DNA of 64,000 bases from assembly GCA_022787085.1 (NCBI GenBank), contig JALFVE010000047.1:32784-96783 (forward strand), written 5' to 3'. A program made the translations under genes and the position numbers. Source of the stretch: Oscillospiraceae bacterium. GTDB taxonomy: Bacteria > Bacillota > Clostridia > Oscillospirales > Ruminococcaceae. Below the pieces are notes generated by a model that was not told where the DNA came from, searched no databases, and saw only the letters and a program-made list of their open reading frames with translations. Positions 1-9,367 of the stretch are shown in pieces. Within the stretch, counting starts at the first letter, position 1. Every line of letters starts with the position of its first letter.

Positions 1-2
1 CC

Positions 3-227
3 TTCGGGCTTGCCACCGTTGACAGAAAAACTGCAATGGAATCCCCCGAGATAAGAAAGCGGGTCAATGAGATACTCGACGAGGAACTGGAAAATTCCAT
101 CAGGCTGCTTAATGAAAACAAAGACCTTGCCGACGCACTTGTTGATGATCTTTTAAAGAAAAACCGACTCTCGGGACATGAGATTTCCGAGCTGCTGCAA
201 AATGTTCGCAGCACAGTAAAAACATAA
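3..227 (+). CDS. C-terminal end of an FtsH/M41-type ATP-dependent metallopeptidase (partial)
   Basis: The reading frame is open from base 3, so the gene begins outside the window; an ATG at 36 is only an internal Met. The visible 74 residues match the helical tail of the M41 peptidase domain of FtsH-like proteins: alternating acidic and hydrophobic helices, an ILDEELENSIRLL segment, and an LSGHEISELL motif that resembles the usual 'L.G.EI..LL' close of that family. The AAA ATPase core and HExxH zinc site lie upstream and cannot be checked. FtsH proteins degrade membrane and short-lived cytosolic proteins. The gene ends just before a strong terminator, so it is not co-transcribed with the next gene. 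Confidence 0.6.
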   Translation, partial: FGLATVDRKTAMESPEIRKRVNEILDEELENSIRLLNENKDLADALVDDLLKKNRLSGHEISELLQNVRSTVKT

Positions 228-232
228 GCTTG

Positions 233-265
233 AGAGGACGCCCGCAAATGGGCGTCCTCTTTTTG
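233..265 (+). terminator. Rho-independent terminator after the FtsH-like gene
   Basis: An 11-bp perfect stem (233-243 with 250-260) with a 6-nt loop is followed by five T residues. Confidence 0.9.
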
Positions 266-292
266 TAAATGTATATATTTTGTGAAAAATCA

Positions 293-321
293 TTGCAATT
301 TGTCTTTATTTGTTATATAAT
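293..321 (+). promoter_or_regulatory. Sigma-A promoter of the KAP-DUF1848-helicase operon
   Basis: TTGCAA at 293-298 and TATAAT at 316-321 with a 17-nt spacer, about 40 bp upstream of the KAP gene start. The site is preceded by a terminator, so the operon has its own promoter. Confidence 0.7.
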
Positions 322-363
322 ATTATTGCAGATAAATCATACAAAAATCAAGGGGGATAAAAA

Positions 364-2250
364 ATGACAAAAGGCTTTGCGGATAAGGCTCAGAAATTCG
401 ACTCTCTGGGAATGGACGACAAATACGAAGGTATCGCACGATTCATGACCTGCTGCGAAACGCCCATGACCATTGCAATAAACGGTGACTGGGGTTCGGG
501 AAAATCCTCTGCCATGAATATTATTCAGGAAAAACTGAAAAAGAAATATGATTTTGGGGATAAATCGGGCATTGACATCGAAAGCCTGATAATCAACTTC
601 AACACATGGGAATTTTCCATTTTCGGAGAAAATGACAAGCTGGTGCTTGAGCTTATGAAAACCCTCAACGACCGCCTTGACAGGATATGCAGCAAGGAGA
701 ACATTGACAGCAGGAAAATCAATATTGAAGGAATCAAATCCGCTCTTATGTATCTTCTGAAAAAAGTACCGTCGGGAGTTGTCAGAATGGGAGTTGATAT
801 GTTTGAGGACCTTGACGGAGTTAAGAGCATTATAAGCATGGTAAACGGAATGGCCCGGGGCGGCGAAAATAACGATATTCCCGCAGACACAGCCGCCGCA
901 TTATCATGCAGCAATACGGATATTGCCCGTGCAGTCAAGGAGAATATTGATAAAAAAATAAAATTGATCCTGGAAAATATTGATTCAAGGCTGCCCAAAA
1001 GGCTGTATATTTTCATTGACGACCTTGACCGCCTGGAGCCTCGTGTTGCGCTGGAGCTTATTGAGGGAATGAAAAATTTTGTTACATACGAAAACTGCGT
1101 ATTTGTTCTTGCAGTAGATCAGAAGGTGATCGAAAGAGGACTGAAAAGCAAGTACGGAAATGACTTCAATGATGAAATGACCACAAACTTTTTTGATAAG
1201 ATCATTCAGGTGCCCTTCAAGCTGCCTACGGACAGATATGATATCAAGGAATATATTTATACCCTGTTTACGGGAAAAAACGGCGCAGACTCCTCCGAAG
1301 GCAGCCCCGAAGCAAGTATGCTTGAAGAGCAGGCTGATAAATTCGCAAAGCTTTTATACACCTTCGGCGAAAATAATCCCCGAACAATAAAGCGCAGCCT
1401 GAACCTCCTCCAGCTTTATAGGTGCTTTTCGGATAATGACGGCAATCCCGAAAGCGATATTCCCGATATAAAGGCATATTCCATCAGGCTCCTGATGCTC
1501 AAAAGCGAAAGCTCCTATCAGATGTTTCTGAATGTAGCGAAGATTTATGATCCCAAGGATGACGGTCAGTGCCTTAAAGCTATGGCAGATTTCAAGGAGC
1601 TGGAGGAGATGACTGACGATGAAAGCTCGGGAGAGGAAACCAATGCCGCAGGCTACAGAAGCGCCGTTCTGAACACCTTCTATTCGGATATAAGCGATCA
1701 GTATGAGCAGATCGAGGCGACCCGAATGCTTATCAGTATTCTTAATATCACCGCACCCGAGGCACCCGAGGCTAATGATAAATTTACCAAGGCAGGTATT
1801 GTTAACAGACTGTACAAAGCCACAGTTTCGGGCGGATATACAATGACGGGCAAGCTGAACGGAAATCAGCCCTTTGATATTGGCGGCAGCATAAGCTCAC
1901 TTTTAAAATGCAGCGGAAAAATATTTGCAGCTGCCGATTACGGCGATACTCAGAGCCTTGAGATACACTGGGATACAGCTTCTCAGTCATCCAAAAATTT
2001 CTATATTATCATTGATCTGAAAAATGATTCTCAGGTTATCGAATATATGGAGTCAGTCAAGGATGAAAATAATGCTCCCGTATTTAAAAAATACAATGCA
2101 GGGGAGCTTTCCCTGCCCGAGAATATCAATAATTATTTTTATATCAAAAACGAAAAAAGGGATAATATCGGCGTATATATGAATACCCATAAAAATTTAA
2201 AGTATATTTTCAATATCCTGAGAAATGCGGGAATAAATATCCTGCCATAA
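364..2250 (+). CDS. KAP family P-loop NTPase
   Basis: A 628-residue protein with a Walker A motif (GDWGSGKS, residues 41-48) and a Walker B of the KAP type (IDDLDR, about 217-222), followed by a sensor-like stretch around FVLAVDQKVIERGL. These are hallmarks of the KAP NTPases, a STAND/AAA-related group that often acts in phage exclusion or membrane-associated signalling. Many KAP proteins carry transmembrane helices between Walker A and B. This one shows none there, so it is probably cytosolic. The C-terminal 250 residues are not recognised. It starts with ATG after 'aagggggat' and is the first gene of a three-gene operon with a DUF1848 protein 33 nt downstream and an SF1 helicase. A defensive role is inferred from this company, not shown. 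Confidence 0.85.
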   Translation: MTKGFADKAQKFDSLGMDDKYEGIARFMTCCETPMTIAINGDWGSGKSSAMNIIQEKLKKKYDFGDKSGIDIESLIINFNTWEFSIFGENDKLVLELMKTLNDRLDRICSKENIDSRKINIEGIKSALMYLLKKVPSGVVRMGVDMFEDLDGVKSIISMVNGMARGGENNDIPADTAAALSCSNTDIARAVKENIDKKIKLILENIDSRLPKRLYIFIDDLDRLEPRVALELIEGMKNFVTYENCVFVLAVDQKVIERGLKSKYGNDFNDEMTTNFFDKIIQVPFKLPTDRYDIKEYIYTLFTGKNGADSSEGSPEASMLEEQADKFAKLLYTFGENNPRTIKRSLNLLQLYRCFSDNDGNPESDIPDIKAYSIRLLMLKSESSYQMFLNVAKIYDPKDDGQCLKAMADFKELEEMTDDESSGEETNAAGYRSAVLNTFYSDISDQYEQIEATRMLISILNITAPEAPEANDKFTKAGIVNRLYKATVSGGYTMTGKLNGNQPFDIGGSISSLLKCSGKIFAAADYGDTQSLEIHWDTASQSSKNFYIIIDLKNDSQVIEYMESVKDENNAPVFKKYNAGELSLPENINNYFYIKNEKRDNIGVYMNTHKNLKYIFNILRNAGINILP

Positions 2251-2283
2251 AAGCCCCTGCGGACTGAAAGGAATGATTAAAAT

Positions 2284-3285
2284 ATGATACTGAGCGTCAG
2301 CAGGCGGACCGATATCCCCGCATTTTATTCCGAATGGTTTCTGCGCCGTATCAGGGAGGGATATGTTTATGTCCGCAATCCCATGAATCCGCATCAGATA
2401 AGCAGCGTGAGCCTGTCTCCCGAAGCAGTTGACTGCATCGTTTTCTGGACAAAGGACCCGTCTCCCATGCTCTGCAGGCTGAATGAGCTTGACGGCTACA
2501 AATATTATTTTCAGTACACTCTGAATAATTACGGCAGGGAGATCGAGCCGAATATCCCTCCCTTGGAGGCAAGGCTTGAAGCCTTTGCCGAATTGTCGGA
2601 AAAAATCGGACGTGAACGTGTCATATGGCGATATGACCCGATACTTTTCACCGATCATTATACTGCTGGATATCACCTTGAAAGCTTTTCCCGCCTTGCC
2701 GACGAATTAAGCGGATATACGGAAAAATGCGTTTTCAGCTTTGTGGATATTTACCCTTCAAAAAACGGCGGAAGGCTTTCACGCATAGGCAGCAGACCTC
2801 TTTCCGAGGGAGAGCTTGACAGCTTTATCAAAGGGCTTTCGGAAATTGCCGCCGCCCATGACCTTACTCTTGCCTCCTGCGCCGAAAATATAAATGGCTC
2901 CGAATATGGGATAATTCCAAACAGCTGCATTGACAGGGAGCTTATCGAAAGGCTCATCGGAGCAGAGCTGAATATAAAGCCCGACGGTCAGCGTGCAAAC
3001 TGCCGCTGCGTCAAATGCGATGATATCGGTTCGTATGACACCTGCCCCCATGGGTGCATATATTGTTATGCGAATTACCGTCCCGAAAATACAAATAAAA
3101 GGCTCTGCCGCTATGATGCAGGCTCGCCGCTGCTTTGCGACAGCGTTGATGCCGCAGCGGATAGGATAACCGTCAGAGCGGTAAGCTCCTGCAAAAAGCC
3201 CAAGCCTGCTTTTTCGGAGGAAGCTTATACACAGCTTGACCTTTTTGATAACAGCCTGTCCGCAAATGGGGACAGCTCAGAATAA
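2284..3285 (+). CDS. DUF1848 family protein
   Basis: A 333-residue protein beginning with the family's characteristic ILSVSRRTDIPAFY start, followed by FWTKDPSPM and, at about residues 239-265, a cysteine cluster (NCRCVKC, then CPHGCIYCYANY). The CxxxCxxC spacing suggests an iron-sulfur or zinc site, and the family is thought to be radical-SAM-like, although the classical cluster position near the N-terminus is absent. Its reaction is unknown. It lies 33 nt after the KAP gene and 20 nt before the helicase gene, so the three are probably one transcript. The upstream 'gaaaggaatg' supplies the ribosome site. Confidence 0.85.
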   Translation: MILSVSRRTDIPAFYSEWFLRRIREGYVYVRNPMNPHQISSVSLSPEAVDCIVFWTKDPSPMLCRLNELDGYKYYFQYTLNNYGREIEPNIPPLEARLEAFAELSEKIGRERVIWRYDPILFTDHYTAGYHLESFSRLADELSGYTEKCVFSFVDIYPSKNGGRLSRIGSRPLSEGELDSFIKGLSEIAAAHDLTLASCAENINGSEYGIIPNSCIDRELIERLIGAELNIKPDGQRANCRCVKCDDIGSYDTCPHGCIYCYANYRPENTNKRLCRYDAGSPLLCDSVDAAADRITVRAVSSCKKPKPAFSEEAYTQLDLFDNSLSANGDSSE

Positions 3286-3305
3286 TTCGGAAAGGAAAAT
3301 AAAAA

Positions 3306-6300
3306 ATGATACAAAGGATATGGGAATATTACGGAGAATTAGCTCGGGTAACAGGAAGGAAATCCGATGGGACTCTGCGCCCCTATTCTCTGGAATCGGT
3401 TTTTTATAATGGCAGCAGGCTAAAGGACGCTGCGGCTCAGAATGAGCTTGTGCGGGCTTTTCTGGGGGATAAAACAGTACAGCTTGCCGCAGGTGCGGAG
3501 GATGTATCCGAGGAAAGGCTTGCACCGTTTCTCAGCAGTGTGACCCCACCCTATGCCGAACAGATAAGAGCAATACAGAATGCCCTGACAAATCCCATAT
3601 CCCTGATACAAGGTCCTCCGGGAACGGGAAAAACAGAAATGATACTGAACCTTATCTCAGCCATACGCAATATATATCCCGACAAAACAATCGCCGTTGT
3701 ATCCTGCAATGCCGAAGCCATCAGGAATATCATCGAAAAGATACAAGAGGGCAAGGATAAGGACAGTATGCTTGCGGATATCCATAAGCGATTTGCCGTG
3801 CTTGGCTCATCAAAGGTGCGGCTCGGCTGGAAGGGATATCTGGAAAGTACGGGCTTCAATACCGATGGGACTTTTGATGATTTCGGAAAAATAGACCCCT
3901 CTCACCTTGAAATGTTCCCCATCTTTTCAAGCACGATCCATTCGCTGAGAAGGATATTTTCAACCAAAAGCGGCTTTGACAATCAGTTTGATTATGTCAT
4001 AGCGGATGAATGTTCGCAGGTAAGCATCACGCTGGGACTTGCGGCAATGAGCTGCGCAAAAAATCTTGTACTGATAGGCGATACCAATCAGCTGCCGCCC
4101 ATCATACCCGATCATGCAAGGGAGCTTAACAGGGAATATGATGACATTCCCGATGTTTACAAGGAAACCGACGGGAAAAGCTTTCTCAGCGCCTGCGAGG
4201 AGGTTTTCGGGGACAGGATAAGCTCTGTAATGCTTGATATGCATTACCGCTGCCATCCCTCAATAATCGGCTTCTGCAATGAATATGTTTACGACGGCAG
4301 GCTGAAGATAATGTCACGGGATGACGGCGAATTTCGTATCCGTGCGGTATGGTACGAGGGCGAATACTGCGAAAATATCAAGACCCCCGAGCAGGGTGAC
4401 ATTGACGGCAAGCGGAATATGCGCCAGATAGAGATATTCATGCGTGAGGAATTGCCCCGAATAAAAGAAGCCCTGCTGGGTGAGCCGCAGCTCAGCGTAT
4501 GCGTGATCTCGCCATTCAGAGTGCAGCTGGCAATACTACAGAAAAAGCTTCTTGAAGCAGGCTTAGAAGCGCAGCTTGAGCAAAGCGACCCCGATGATAA
4601 TAAAACGGAGCATATATTAAAGCTGACTGCCCACAGATCTCAGGGAAAGGGCTTTGATATGGTGTATATGTTCACCGTTGAGGATTATGTCTCAAGCCCG
4701 AAGCCGTGGTGTCAGCAGAAGCGGCTGGTGAATGTGGCGGTATCGAGATCGAAGAAGGAATTTTGCATAATAACCTCTGCCCAGTGGCTTCCCGAAAGAC
4801 TTCAGCAGGAGCTTTCGGGATATATCCTGCCTGTTCCCGCATCCGCCGAAAATGACAAGGACGAAATGTTCTATTGCAAAATGCTCAGATATATTTCCGA
4901 GCATTGCCCCGAGCCTCGGGGAGAATTTGGTCTGCATAAAGCGTCAATGACCTCCGTTTTTGACAAGATCCCTTTTTACAGGCAGCTATGTTCAACAGGC
5001 AGGGACTGCAAAGATGTAAATTCTGCCCCATCCCATTGTATGCGTGACGCACTGAGAAAAAAATACGGAGATACCTATTCCATATTATACGAAGTGCCCC
5101 TTAAATTCATTGAGCAGACGGAAACTGCAGGCTGTACCGACGAAGCCCTGCTTGATTTCAGGGAAAGCTCCGCTCTTGACATTGTGCTGTGCATGGGAAA
5201 AGAGATCAGAGCAATTATCGAGGTCGACGGCGCATATCATCGCTTGAATGAATACCGGAAGAAATGTGATGAAAAAAAGGACAGATGGCTGAGAGATATC
5301 CTGAAAGCCGACAGCATATATCTTCGTTTTCCCACCGACGGCACCTCCGATTCGGAAATGGATATCATCGAAAGAGCGCTGAATAGCCCCGATGATATCA
5401 CACTGACCATAAAAGACGAGGCTGTGGACTTCTGCCGCACAATGACCGAAGCCATCAACAGAAAGGAGCTTCTGTTGCAGGAGCTTCACAGTACCGTTTC
5501 AAAATGTCTGGAAGGAGTAAAGAAAAAAACAGAGGGCAGCATATCGGAGGAAACCGAAAAAGAACTCGGCAAAATGAATTATCGGAACGCAGACGAAATT
5601 TCCTATGATGAGGAGCTTGGAAAGCAGTTTTATCTGTGCCGCTATGGCATAGCCTATGCCTTTGAATATGCGCTGATGTATGAGCTTGTAATGCGCTCCT
5701 ATATGAAAAATGGCAGAGAAGCCCATGATCTGGGCGTGTTTTCCTTCGGCAGCGGAGCCCTGCCCGACGCATGGGCAATGGCGTATTCCAAGGCACGTCT
5801 CACAGCGGAGGATATATCCATGGGAGATTGCAGGCTGTATTATAAGGGCATTGATATCGCTTCATGGAACGATAGCTTCATTTCTGAGGAAATCGGCGCA
5901 GAGCTGTTTAAAAATTTTAAGCTTTTTAATGATGATATAAATGAATTTATAGACCGCAGGCTTAAAAGGAATGTATATCATAATATACTCATGTTCCCGA
6001 AAATCCTCAATGAGCTGAGCGATGACTATATTGAAAAAATGACCCAAAAGCTCAGGAGCTGCAATTATTCTCTTGATGAATACTATGTCTGCATAAGCCA
6101 CAGTCGAAGTCATTTTGCAAACGGCGGCGCAGAAGCGGCTGAGAAGATAGTCGGGGCAATAAATCACAGCAATGAATTTGAAGTGTGCAGCAATATATAT
6201 GAAATGACAGGTGAAAGCACCCTGTCCGCACTGAAAACATGGAACATTTCCCCGGAGGATGAGCCTATTGATATCACCTCACCCGAAAATCGGGAGCAGT

Positions 6301-6524
6301 TTGGGGGAATAAACACACATCTCAGCTGCTATGTATTCAGAAGCAGCCTTGCAGGCAGCGGCATAGATGCGGCGGAAATATCCGAAATAAATCCCGATTT
6401 TACCCATCAAAGCACGGAAAAATACATGAAAGCCCTTGCCCTGAGGCTTCCCGAGGTCAGAGCACATCAGAATGTCAGGGTCAGTCAGATGGTATTCCAG
6501 ATCATCAGACTGAGAAGGAAATAA
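3306..6524 (+). CDS. SF1 (UPF1-like) helicase with embedded PD-(D/E)XK-like nuclease domain
   Basis: A 1072-residue protein. Helicase motifs occur in order: Walker A QGPPGTGKT (102-110), DECSQ Walker B (about 235), GDTNQLPP, HYRCHPS (about 312), AHRSQGKG (about 441) and VAVSRSKKEF (about 477). This is the UPF1/DNA2-like arrangement. From about residue 560 a second domain resembles DUF2726 and other restriction-endonuclease folds: DIVL, then AIIEVDGAYH (about 625-645) followed by a lysine-rich DEKKDRWLRD helix, giving plausible D...ExD catalytic residues. The last 350 residues are not recognised. The helicase plus nuclease layout fits nucleic-acid degradation in a defence or repair system. It is the last gene of the KAP operon, and its stop codon abuts a MITE. 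Confidence 0.85.
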   Translation: MIQRIWEYYGELARVTGRKSDGTLRPYSLESVFYNGSRLKDAAAQNELVRAFLGDKTVQLAAGAEDVSEERLAPFLSSVTPPYAEQIRAIQNALTNPISLIQGPPGTGKTEMILNLISAIRNIYPDKTIAVVSCNAEAIRNIIEKIQEGKDKDSMLADIHKRFAVLGSSKVRLGWKGYLESTGFNTDGTFDDFGKIDPSHLEMFPIFSSTIHSLRRIFSTKSGFDNQFDYVIADECSQVSITLGLAAMSCAKNLVLIGDTNQLPPIIPDHARELNREYDDIPDVYKETDGKSFLSACEEVFGDRISSVMLDMHYRCHPSIIGFCNEYVYDGRLKIMSRDDGEFRIRAVWYEGEYCENIKTPEQGDIDGKRNMRQIEIFMREELPRIKEALLGEPQLSVCVISPFRVQLAILQKKLLEAGLEAQLEQSDPDDNKTEHILKLTAHRSQGKGFDMVYMFTVEDYVSSPKPWCQQKRLVNVAVSRSKKEFCIITSAQWLPERLQQELSGYILPVPASAENDKDEMFYCKMLRYISEHCPEPRGEFGLHKASMTSVFDKIPFYRQLCSTGRDCKDVNSAPSHCMRDALRKKYGDTYSILYEVPLKFIEQTETAGCTDEALLDFRESSALDIVLCMGKEIRAIIEVDGAYHRLNEYRKKCDEKKDRWLRDILKADSIYLRFPTDGTSDSEMDIIERALNSPDDITLTIKDEAVDFCRTMTEAINRKELLLQELHSTVSKCLEGVKKKTEGSISEETEKELGKMNYRNADEISYDEELGKQFYLCRYGIAYAFEYALMYELVMRSYMKNGREAHDLGVFSFGSGALPDAWAMAYSKARLTAEDISMGDCRLYYKGIDIASWNDSFISEEIGAELFKNFKLFNDDINEFIDRRLKRNVYHNILMFPKILNELSDDYIEKMTQKLRSCNYSLDEYYVCISHSRSHFANGGAEAAEKIVGAINHSNEFEVCSNIYEMTGESTLSALKTWNISPEDEPIDITSPENREQFGGINTHLSCYVFRSSLAGSGIDAAEISEINPDFTHQSTEKYMKALALRLPEVRAHQNVRVSQMVFQIIRLRRK

Positions 6525-6683
6525 TACTAATAACCATTTAACCTATGGACAAAATACGGTGTCTATAATACGCCCACTCGTCGTCAAGCTCCCTTGCCGG
6601 GCGACAGCCCGCCTGCGGTCGCTTTCCTAGATTGGGCGCATTATATCCACCGTCTTTATCCATAGAACAAATGGTTATTAGTA
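6525..6683 (+). mobile_element. 159-bp MITE of the IS630/TA-target type
   Basis: The element begins TACTAATAACCATTT and ends with its inverse AAATGGTTATTAGTA. The inverted similarity continues imperfectly for about 50 bp on each side (for example CTATGGA and TATAAT.CGCCCA). The outermost TA dinucleotides match the target duplication used by IS630-type elements, and the TACTAA terminus resembles that of the complete IS630 at 8232-9360. No coding capacity. It starts directly after the helicase stop codon. Confidence 0.75.
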
Positions 6684-6689
6684 TAAAAA

Positions 6690-6729
6690 ACGCAGCCGTT
6701 ATTGACATGATTAGTCAATAACGGCTGCG
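6690..6729 (-). terminator. Terminator of the chemoreceptor gene
   Basis: A 16-bp perfect stem (691-706 with 714-729 of this kilobase) followed on the minus strand by six T residues, immediately downstream of the chemoreceptor stop codon. Confidence 0.9.
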
Positions 6730-6746
6730 AATATTATGTAAATATG

Positions 6747-8114
6747 TTATTTGAATTTTTTCACAATATCGTTCATTCTCTTGACCTCGTCGGTAACGGA
6801 GCGGGCAGTGTCTGCGCTTCTTTCGGAGGTCCGTGAGATCTGCGCCACCACCTCGGAGATCTGTTCCATCTTGATCTTCACAGCCTCGGCGGAAGCGGAC
6901 TGGCTGTCTGCAAGGCGCTTTATCTCCTCGGACTGCCTTGCACTCTCCTCGGAAATTCGTATAGCGTCGTTCATCTTGTCGGCAATTCCCTCTGCAAGAA
7001 CGGTACCTTTGTTAACAGCCTCAATGCTTGTAACAATGAGGGAAGAGGTGTTCTTGGCAGCCTCGGCGGACTTGTTTGCGAGATTCCTTACCTCGTCGGC
7101 AACCACCGCAAAGCCCTTGCCTGCGTCACCCGCACGAGCCGCCTCAACAGCGGCGTTCAGCGCCAGTATATTTGTCTGGAAAGCAATGTCCTCGATGGTT
7201 TTGATAATGCTCTCAATCTCTCTCGAAGCCTTAGCGATGTCCTCCATGGCGCTGACCATATGACGGACCTCTTCGTTGCTGGAGCAAAGAGTCTCATTGC
7301 TCTTTTTTGCGGATTCCGAAGCGCTTTCGGACTCTCTGAGACTGAGATGAGCCTGCTCGGTGATGTTGCCGATATCGGCAGCGATATTGCCGATAGTGGC
7401 CTCCTGCTCCTCGGCGTCGGCGCTGAGCGAGGAGGATATCTGCTCCATAAGTGAAGCGGTGCTGTTAAGGCTGGAGGAGATCTCTGCAATGCGTGCAACC
7501 ACATCACCCTGCTTCTGCATAAGCTCTTTGTTGCCGTTCACCTGTTCGTTCATCTGCTCGAGAATACCCGAAGCCTCCTGCTCGGCAGCCCTCGACTGAC
7601 CGATATACTTTAAGCTCTGATTGATAAAATAAATTATCAGCGTGGCGCAGATGTTCATTCCGAGAATGCCCTTGATAAGAAATTCCAGCCCAGCGCCCTG
7701 ATAGAAAAAGTCTTTGAAAAATATTGCTCCGATAACGGCAATATCCATTATCACCCAGTGTATCTTCAGATTAAGAATATTGTAATAAATGGAGGCGATG
7801 GTCATAGAAGCCAGCATCAGCGGGAACATACCGTGCATTTCGTGCTTTGAAGCGGAAATGAGGATAATAGCCAATAATTGCCCCTGAGAGAGTATCATTC
7901 CCCTGACCGAATTGCTGACCTTACCATTAAGAATCATCACAGCCCCCGGAATGATAATTCCGATCGCAATAGTCACGATTCCGACCGCCGCAGCTCCCGC
8001 AATAAGATTTACGATACCGAAAATAAGGCACACGCCCGCAATAAATATCATATGCATTTTGATCATTTTTTCGGATATGGTAATAAGCTCGTTGGTTTCG
8101 TTTTTTTCGGTCAT
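6747..8114 (-). CDS. Methyl-accepting chemotaxis protein with multi-pass membrane N-terminus
   Basis: A 455-residue protein. Roughly the first 165 residues contain about six hydrophobic segments and no obvious periplasmic sensor domain. The rest is a long helical signalling domain with the conserved hairpin tip ([18 protein letters not shown], about 311-330, then [15 protein letters not shown]). The tip contacts CheA and CheW in chemoreceptor arrays. The lack of a ligand domain between membrane helices suggests it senses something within the membrane or a cytoplasmic signal (inference). A stand-alone gene with its own promoter upstream and terminator downstream; no che genes are nearby. Confidence 0.93.
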   Translation of the reverse strand: MTEKNETNELITISEKMIKMHMIFIAGVCLIFGIVNLIAGAAAVGIVTIAIGIIIPGAVMILNGKVSNSVRGMILSQGQLLAIILISASKHEMHGMFPLMLASMTIASIYYNILNLKIHWVIMDIAVIGAIFFKDFFYQGAGLEFLIKGILGMNICATLIIYFINQSLKYIGQSRAAEQEASGILEQMNEQVNGNKELMQKQGDVVARIAEISSSLNSTASLMEQISSSLSADAEEQEATIGNIAADIGNITEQAHLSLRESESASESAKKSNETLCSSNEEVRHMVSAMEDIAKASREIESIIKTIEDIAFQTNILALNAAVEAARAGDAGKGFAVVADEVRNLANKSAEAAKNTSSLIVTSIEAVNKGTVLAEGIADKMNDAIRISEESARQSEEIKRLADSQSASAEAVKIKMEQISEVVAQISRTSERSADTARSVTDEVKRMNDIVKKFK

Positions 8115-8162
8115 ATATATCCCACCCTTTTCGGTAATTTTTATGGAAAAAATTTCATTTTG

Positions 8163-8191
8163 ATTATACCATAATACGGCATCAAAGTCAA
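8163..8191 (-). promoter_or_regulatory. Sigma-A promoter of the chemoreceptor gene
   Basis: On the minus strand TTGACT (8191-8186), a 17-nt spacer and TATAAT (8168-8163), about 50 bp ahead of the ATG. Confidence 0.75.
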
Positions 8192-8244
8192 GCAGGAAAT
8201 ATCAGGCTATTGTTATTGCTTTTTTGTTTCATACTAAACACCAT

Positions 8245-8811
8245 TTAAAAACAGGATAAAATCCAATCTCTACCTGTAATGCTTTTGATAGTTTCTTTAG
8301 ACAATGAGCAGATAGTATCGCAAAGCCTGTCAACAACCTTTTGAAGTGTTTGAAACACTTCGTTTTTAAAACCACGTTTTCGAATCTCTTTCCATATCTG
8401 CTCAATTGGGTTCATTTCCGGAGTATACGGCGGAATAAAAATCAGTTCAATATTTTCAGGTATTCTTAATGAACCTGATTTATGCCAAGCAGCTCCGTCA
8501 CACGCCAATATGATTTTATCTCTTGGAAATGTATTCGATAACTCTTCCAAAAACACATTCATACTTTCAGTATTGCAATATGGCATAACAACAAAACAGC
8601 TTTCACCTGTAAGCGGTTCAACTGCGCCATAGACATATCTATATTCTCTTATATGATGGCAAGGGACAGATGGTCTTTTCTTCTTTTCACACCAACAATA
8701 TTTCGGCTTATTTATCCTGCCAAAACCTGCTTCGTCCTGAAACATAAGACGGACATTCTCATATTTATCACAGTTTAAATCACTAAAGTTACCCTCTACT
8801 GTTGTTTTAAT
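8245..8811 (-). CDS. IS630 transposase, catalytic DDE part (ORF B, read by -1 frameshift)
   Basis: The catalytic half of the transposase. It shows the DDE triad in typical contexts: QDEAGFG, LACDGAAWH and PEMNPIEQIWKEIR. The frame is open upstream of its first Met (8745) to the A-run at 8811-8817, where it joins ORF A in the -1 frame. The join gives a continuous sequence through DLNCDKYENVRLMFQDEAGFG, which matches full-length IS630 transposases. It is therefore listed from the shift site, not from the internal Met. It ends 13 bp from the left inverted repeat. Confidence 0.88.
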   Translation of the reverse strand: MKTTVEGNFSDLNCDKYENVRLMFQDEAGFGRINKPKYCWCEKKKRPSVPCHHIREYRYVYGAVEPLTGESCFVVMPYCNTESMNVFLEELSNTFPRDKIILACDGAAWHKSGSLRIPENIELIFIPPYTPEMNPIEQIWKEIRKRGFKNEVFQTLQKVVDRLCDTICSLSKETIKSITGRDWILSCF

Positions 8812-9293
8812 TTTTTTGAGGCTTTTATGGCCTCGTCACTTGCTTTTTGTGGGTGTTTGCTTCTTGGCATTACTTTGCGCCAACCATGACGTTCTAACAT
8901 TCGATAAATCTGGCTTCCTCCAATGGAATGTCCAACTTTTTCAATGTATGCAGCTTTCATTTCGTTAAGATCTACGATTTGACCTGCTTCGGCTTGTTTG
9001 GTGTATGCTGAAAGGAATTCTTTTTCTTCTTCGAAACTAAGATTTCTATGCATTCCGATTCGCTCCTTGGGAAGAAGTGCTTTTATTCCGTCGTCGTTAA
9101 TATATGCGCTTACCCATTGACTTACCATTTTATCGGACGTATCTAATTTTTCAGCTATTTCGTGATTCGTTAATCCTTCTCCCCGAAGCTGTACTGCGTG
9201 CAAACGTCTATCAACTTTTTTGTCTGTTATTGTTTTTCTTATTTCTTTTATTTCAGCCGCATTTTCTGCACTGATTTTATATGTTTTAGGCAT
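8796..9293 (-). CDS. IS630 transposase, DNA-binding part (ORF A)
   Basis: A 165-residue protein with the N-terminal helix-turn-helix of IS630 transposases (LTNHEIAEKLDTSDKMVSQWV) and a second winged-helix region ending IYRMLERHGWRKVMPRSKHP. It ends shortly after a run of seven A residues on the coding strand (8817-8811). That run is an A AAA AAA heptamer in the correct phase for -1 slippage, followed 24 nt later by the ORF A stop. Slippage would fuse it to the DDE domain. Alone it would bind DNA without catalysing transposition. Confidence 0.88.
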   Translation of the reverse strand: MPKTYKISAENAAEIKEIRKTITDKKVDRRLHAVQLRGEGLTNHEIAEKLDTSDKMVSQWVSAYINDDGIKALLPKERIGMHRNLSFEEEKEFLSAYTKQAEAGQIVDLNEMKAAYIEKVGHSIGGSQIYRMLERHGWRKVMPRSKHPQKASDEAIKASKKLKQQ

Positions 9294-9367
9294 TTCTCAT
9301 CACCAAGTATATTATACCATATTTCTTCGATTTTGTCTATAGTTTAATTGGTGGTTAGTATCATATA

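Larger units (their letters stand above)
8232..9360 (-). mobile_element. Complete IS630 family insertion sequence
   Basis: A 1,129-bp element bounded by imperfect inverted repeats: left TACTAAACACCATTTAAAA, right (inverted) TACTAACCACCAATTAAAC. The terminal TA dinucleotides fit the TA target duplication of IS630/Tc1 elements. It carries two overlapping transposase frames on the minus strand. Size and structure are normal for the family. Confidence 0.9.
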
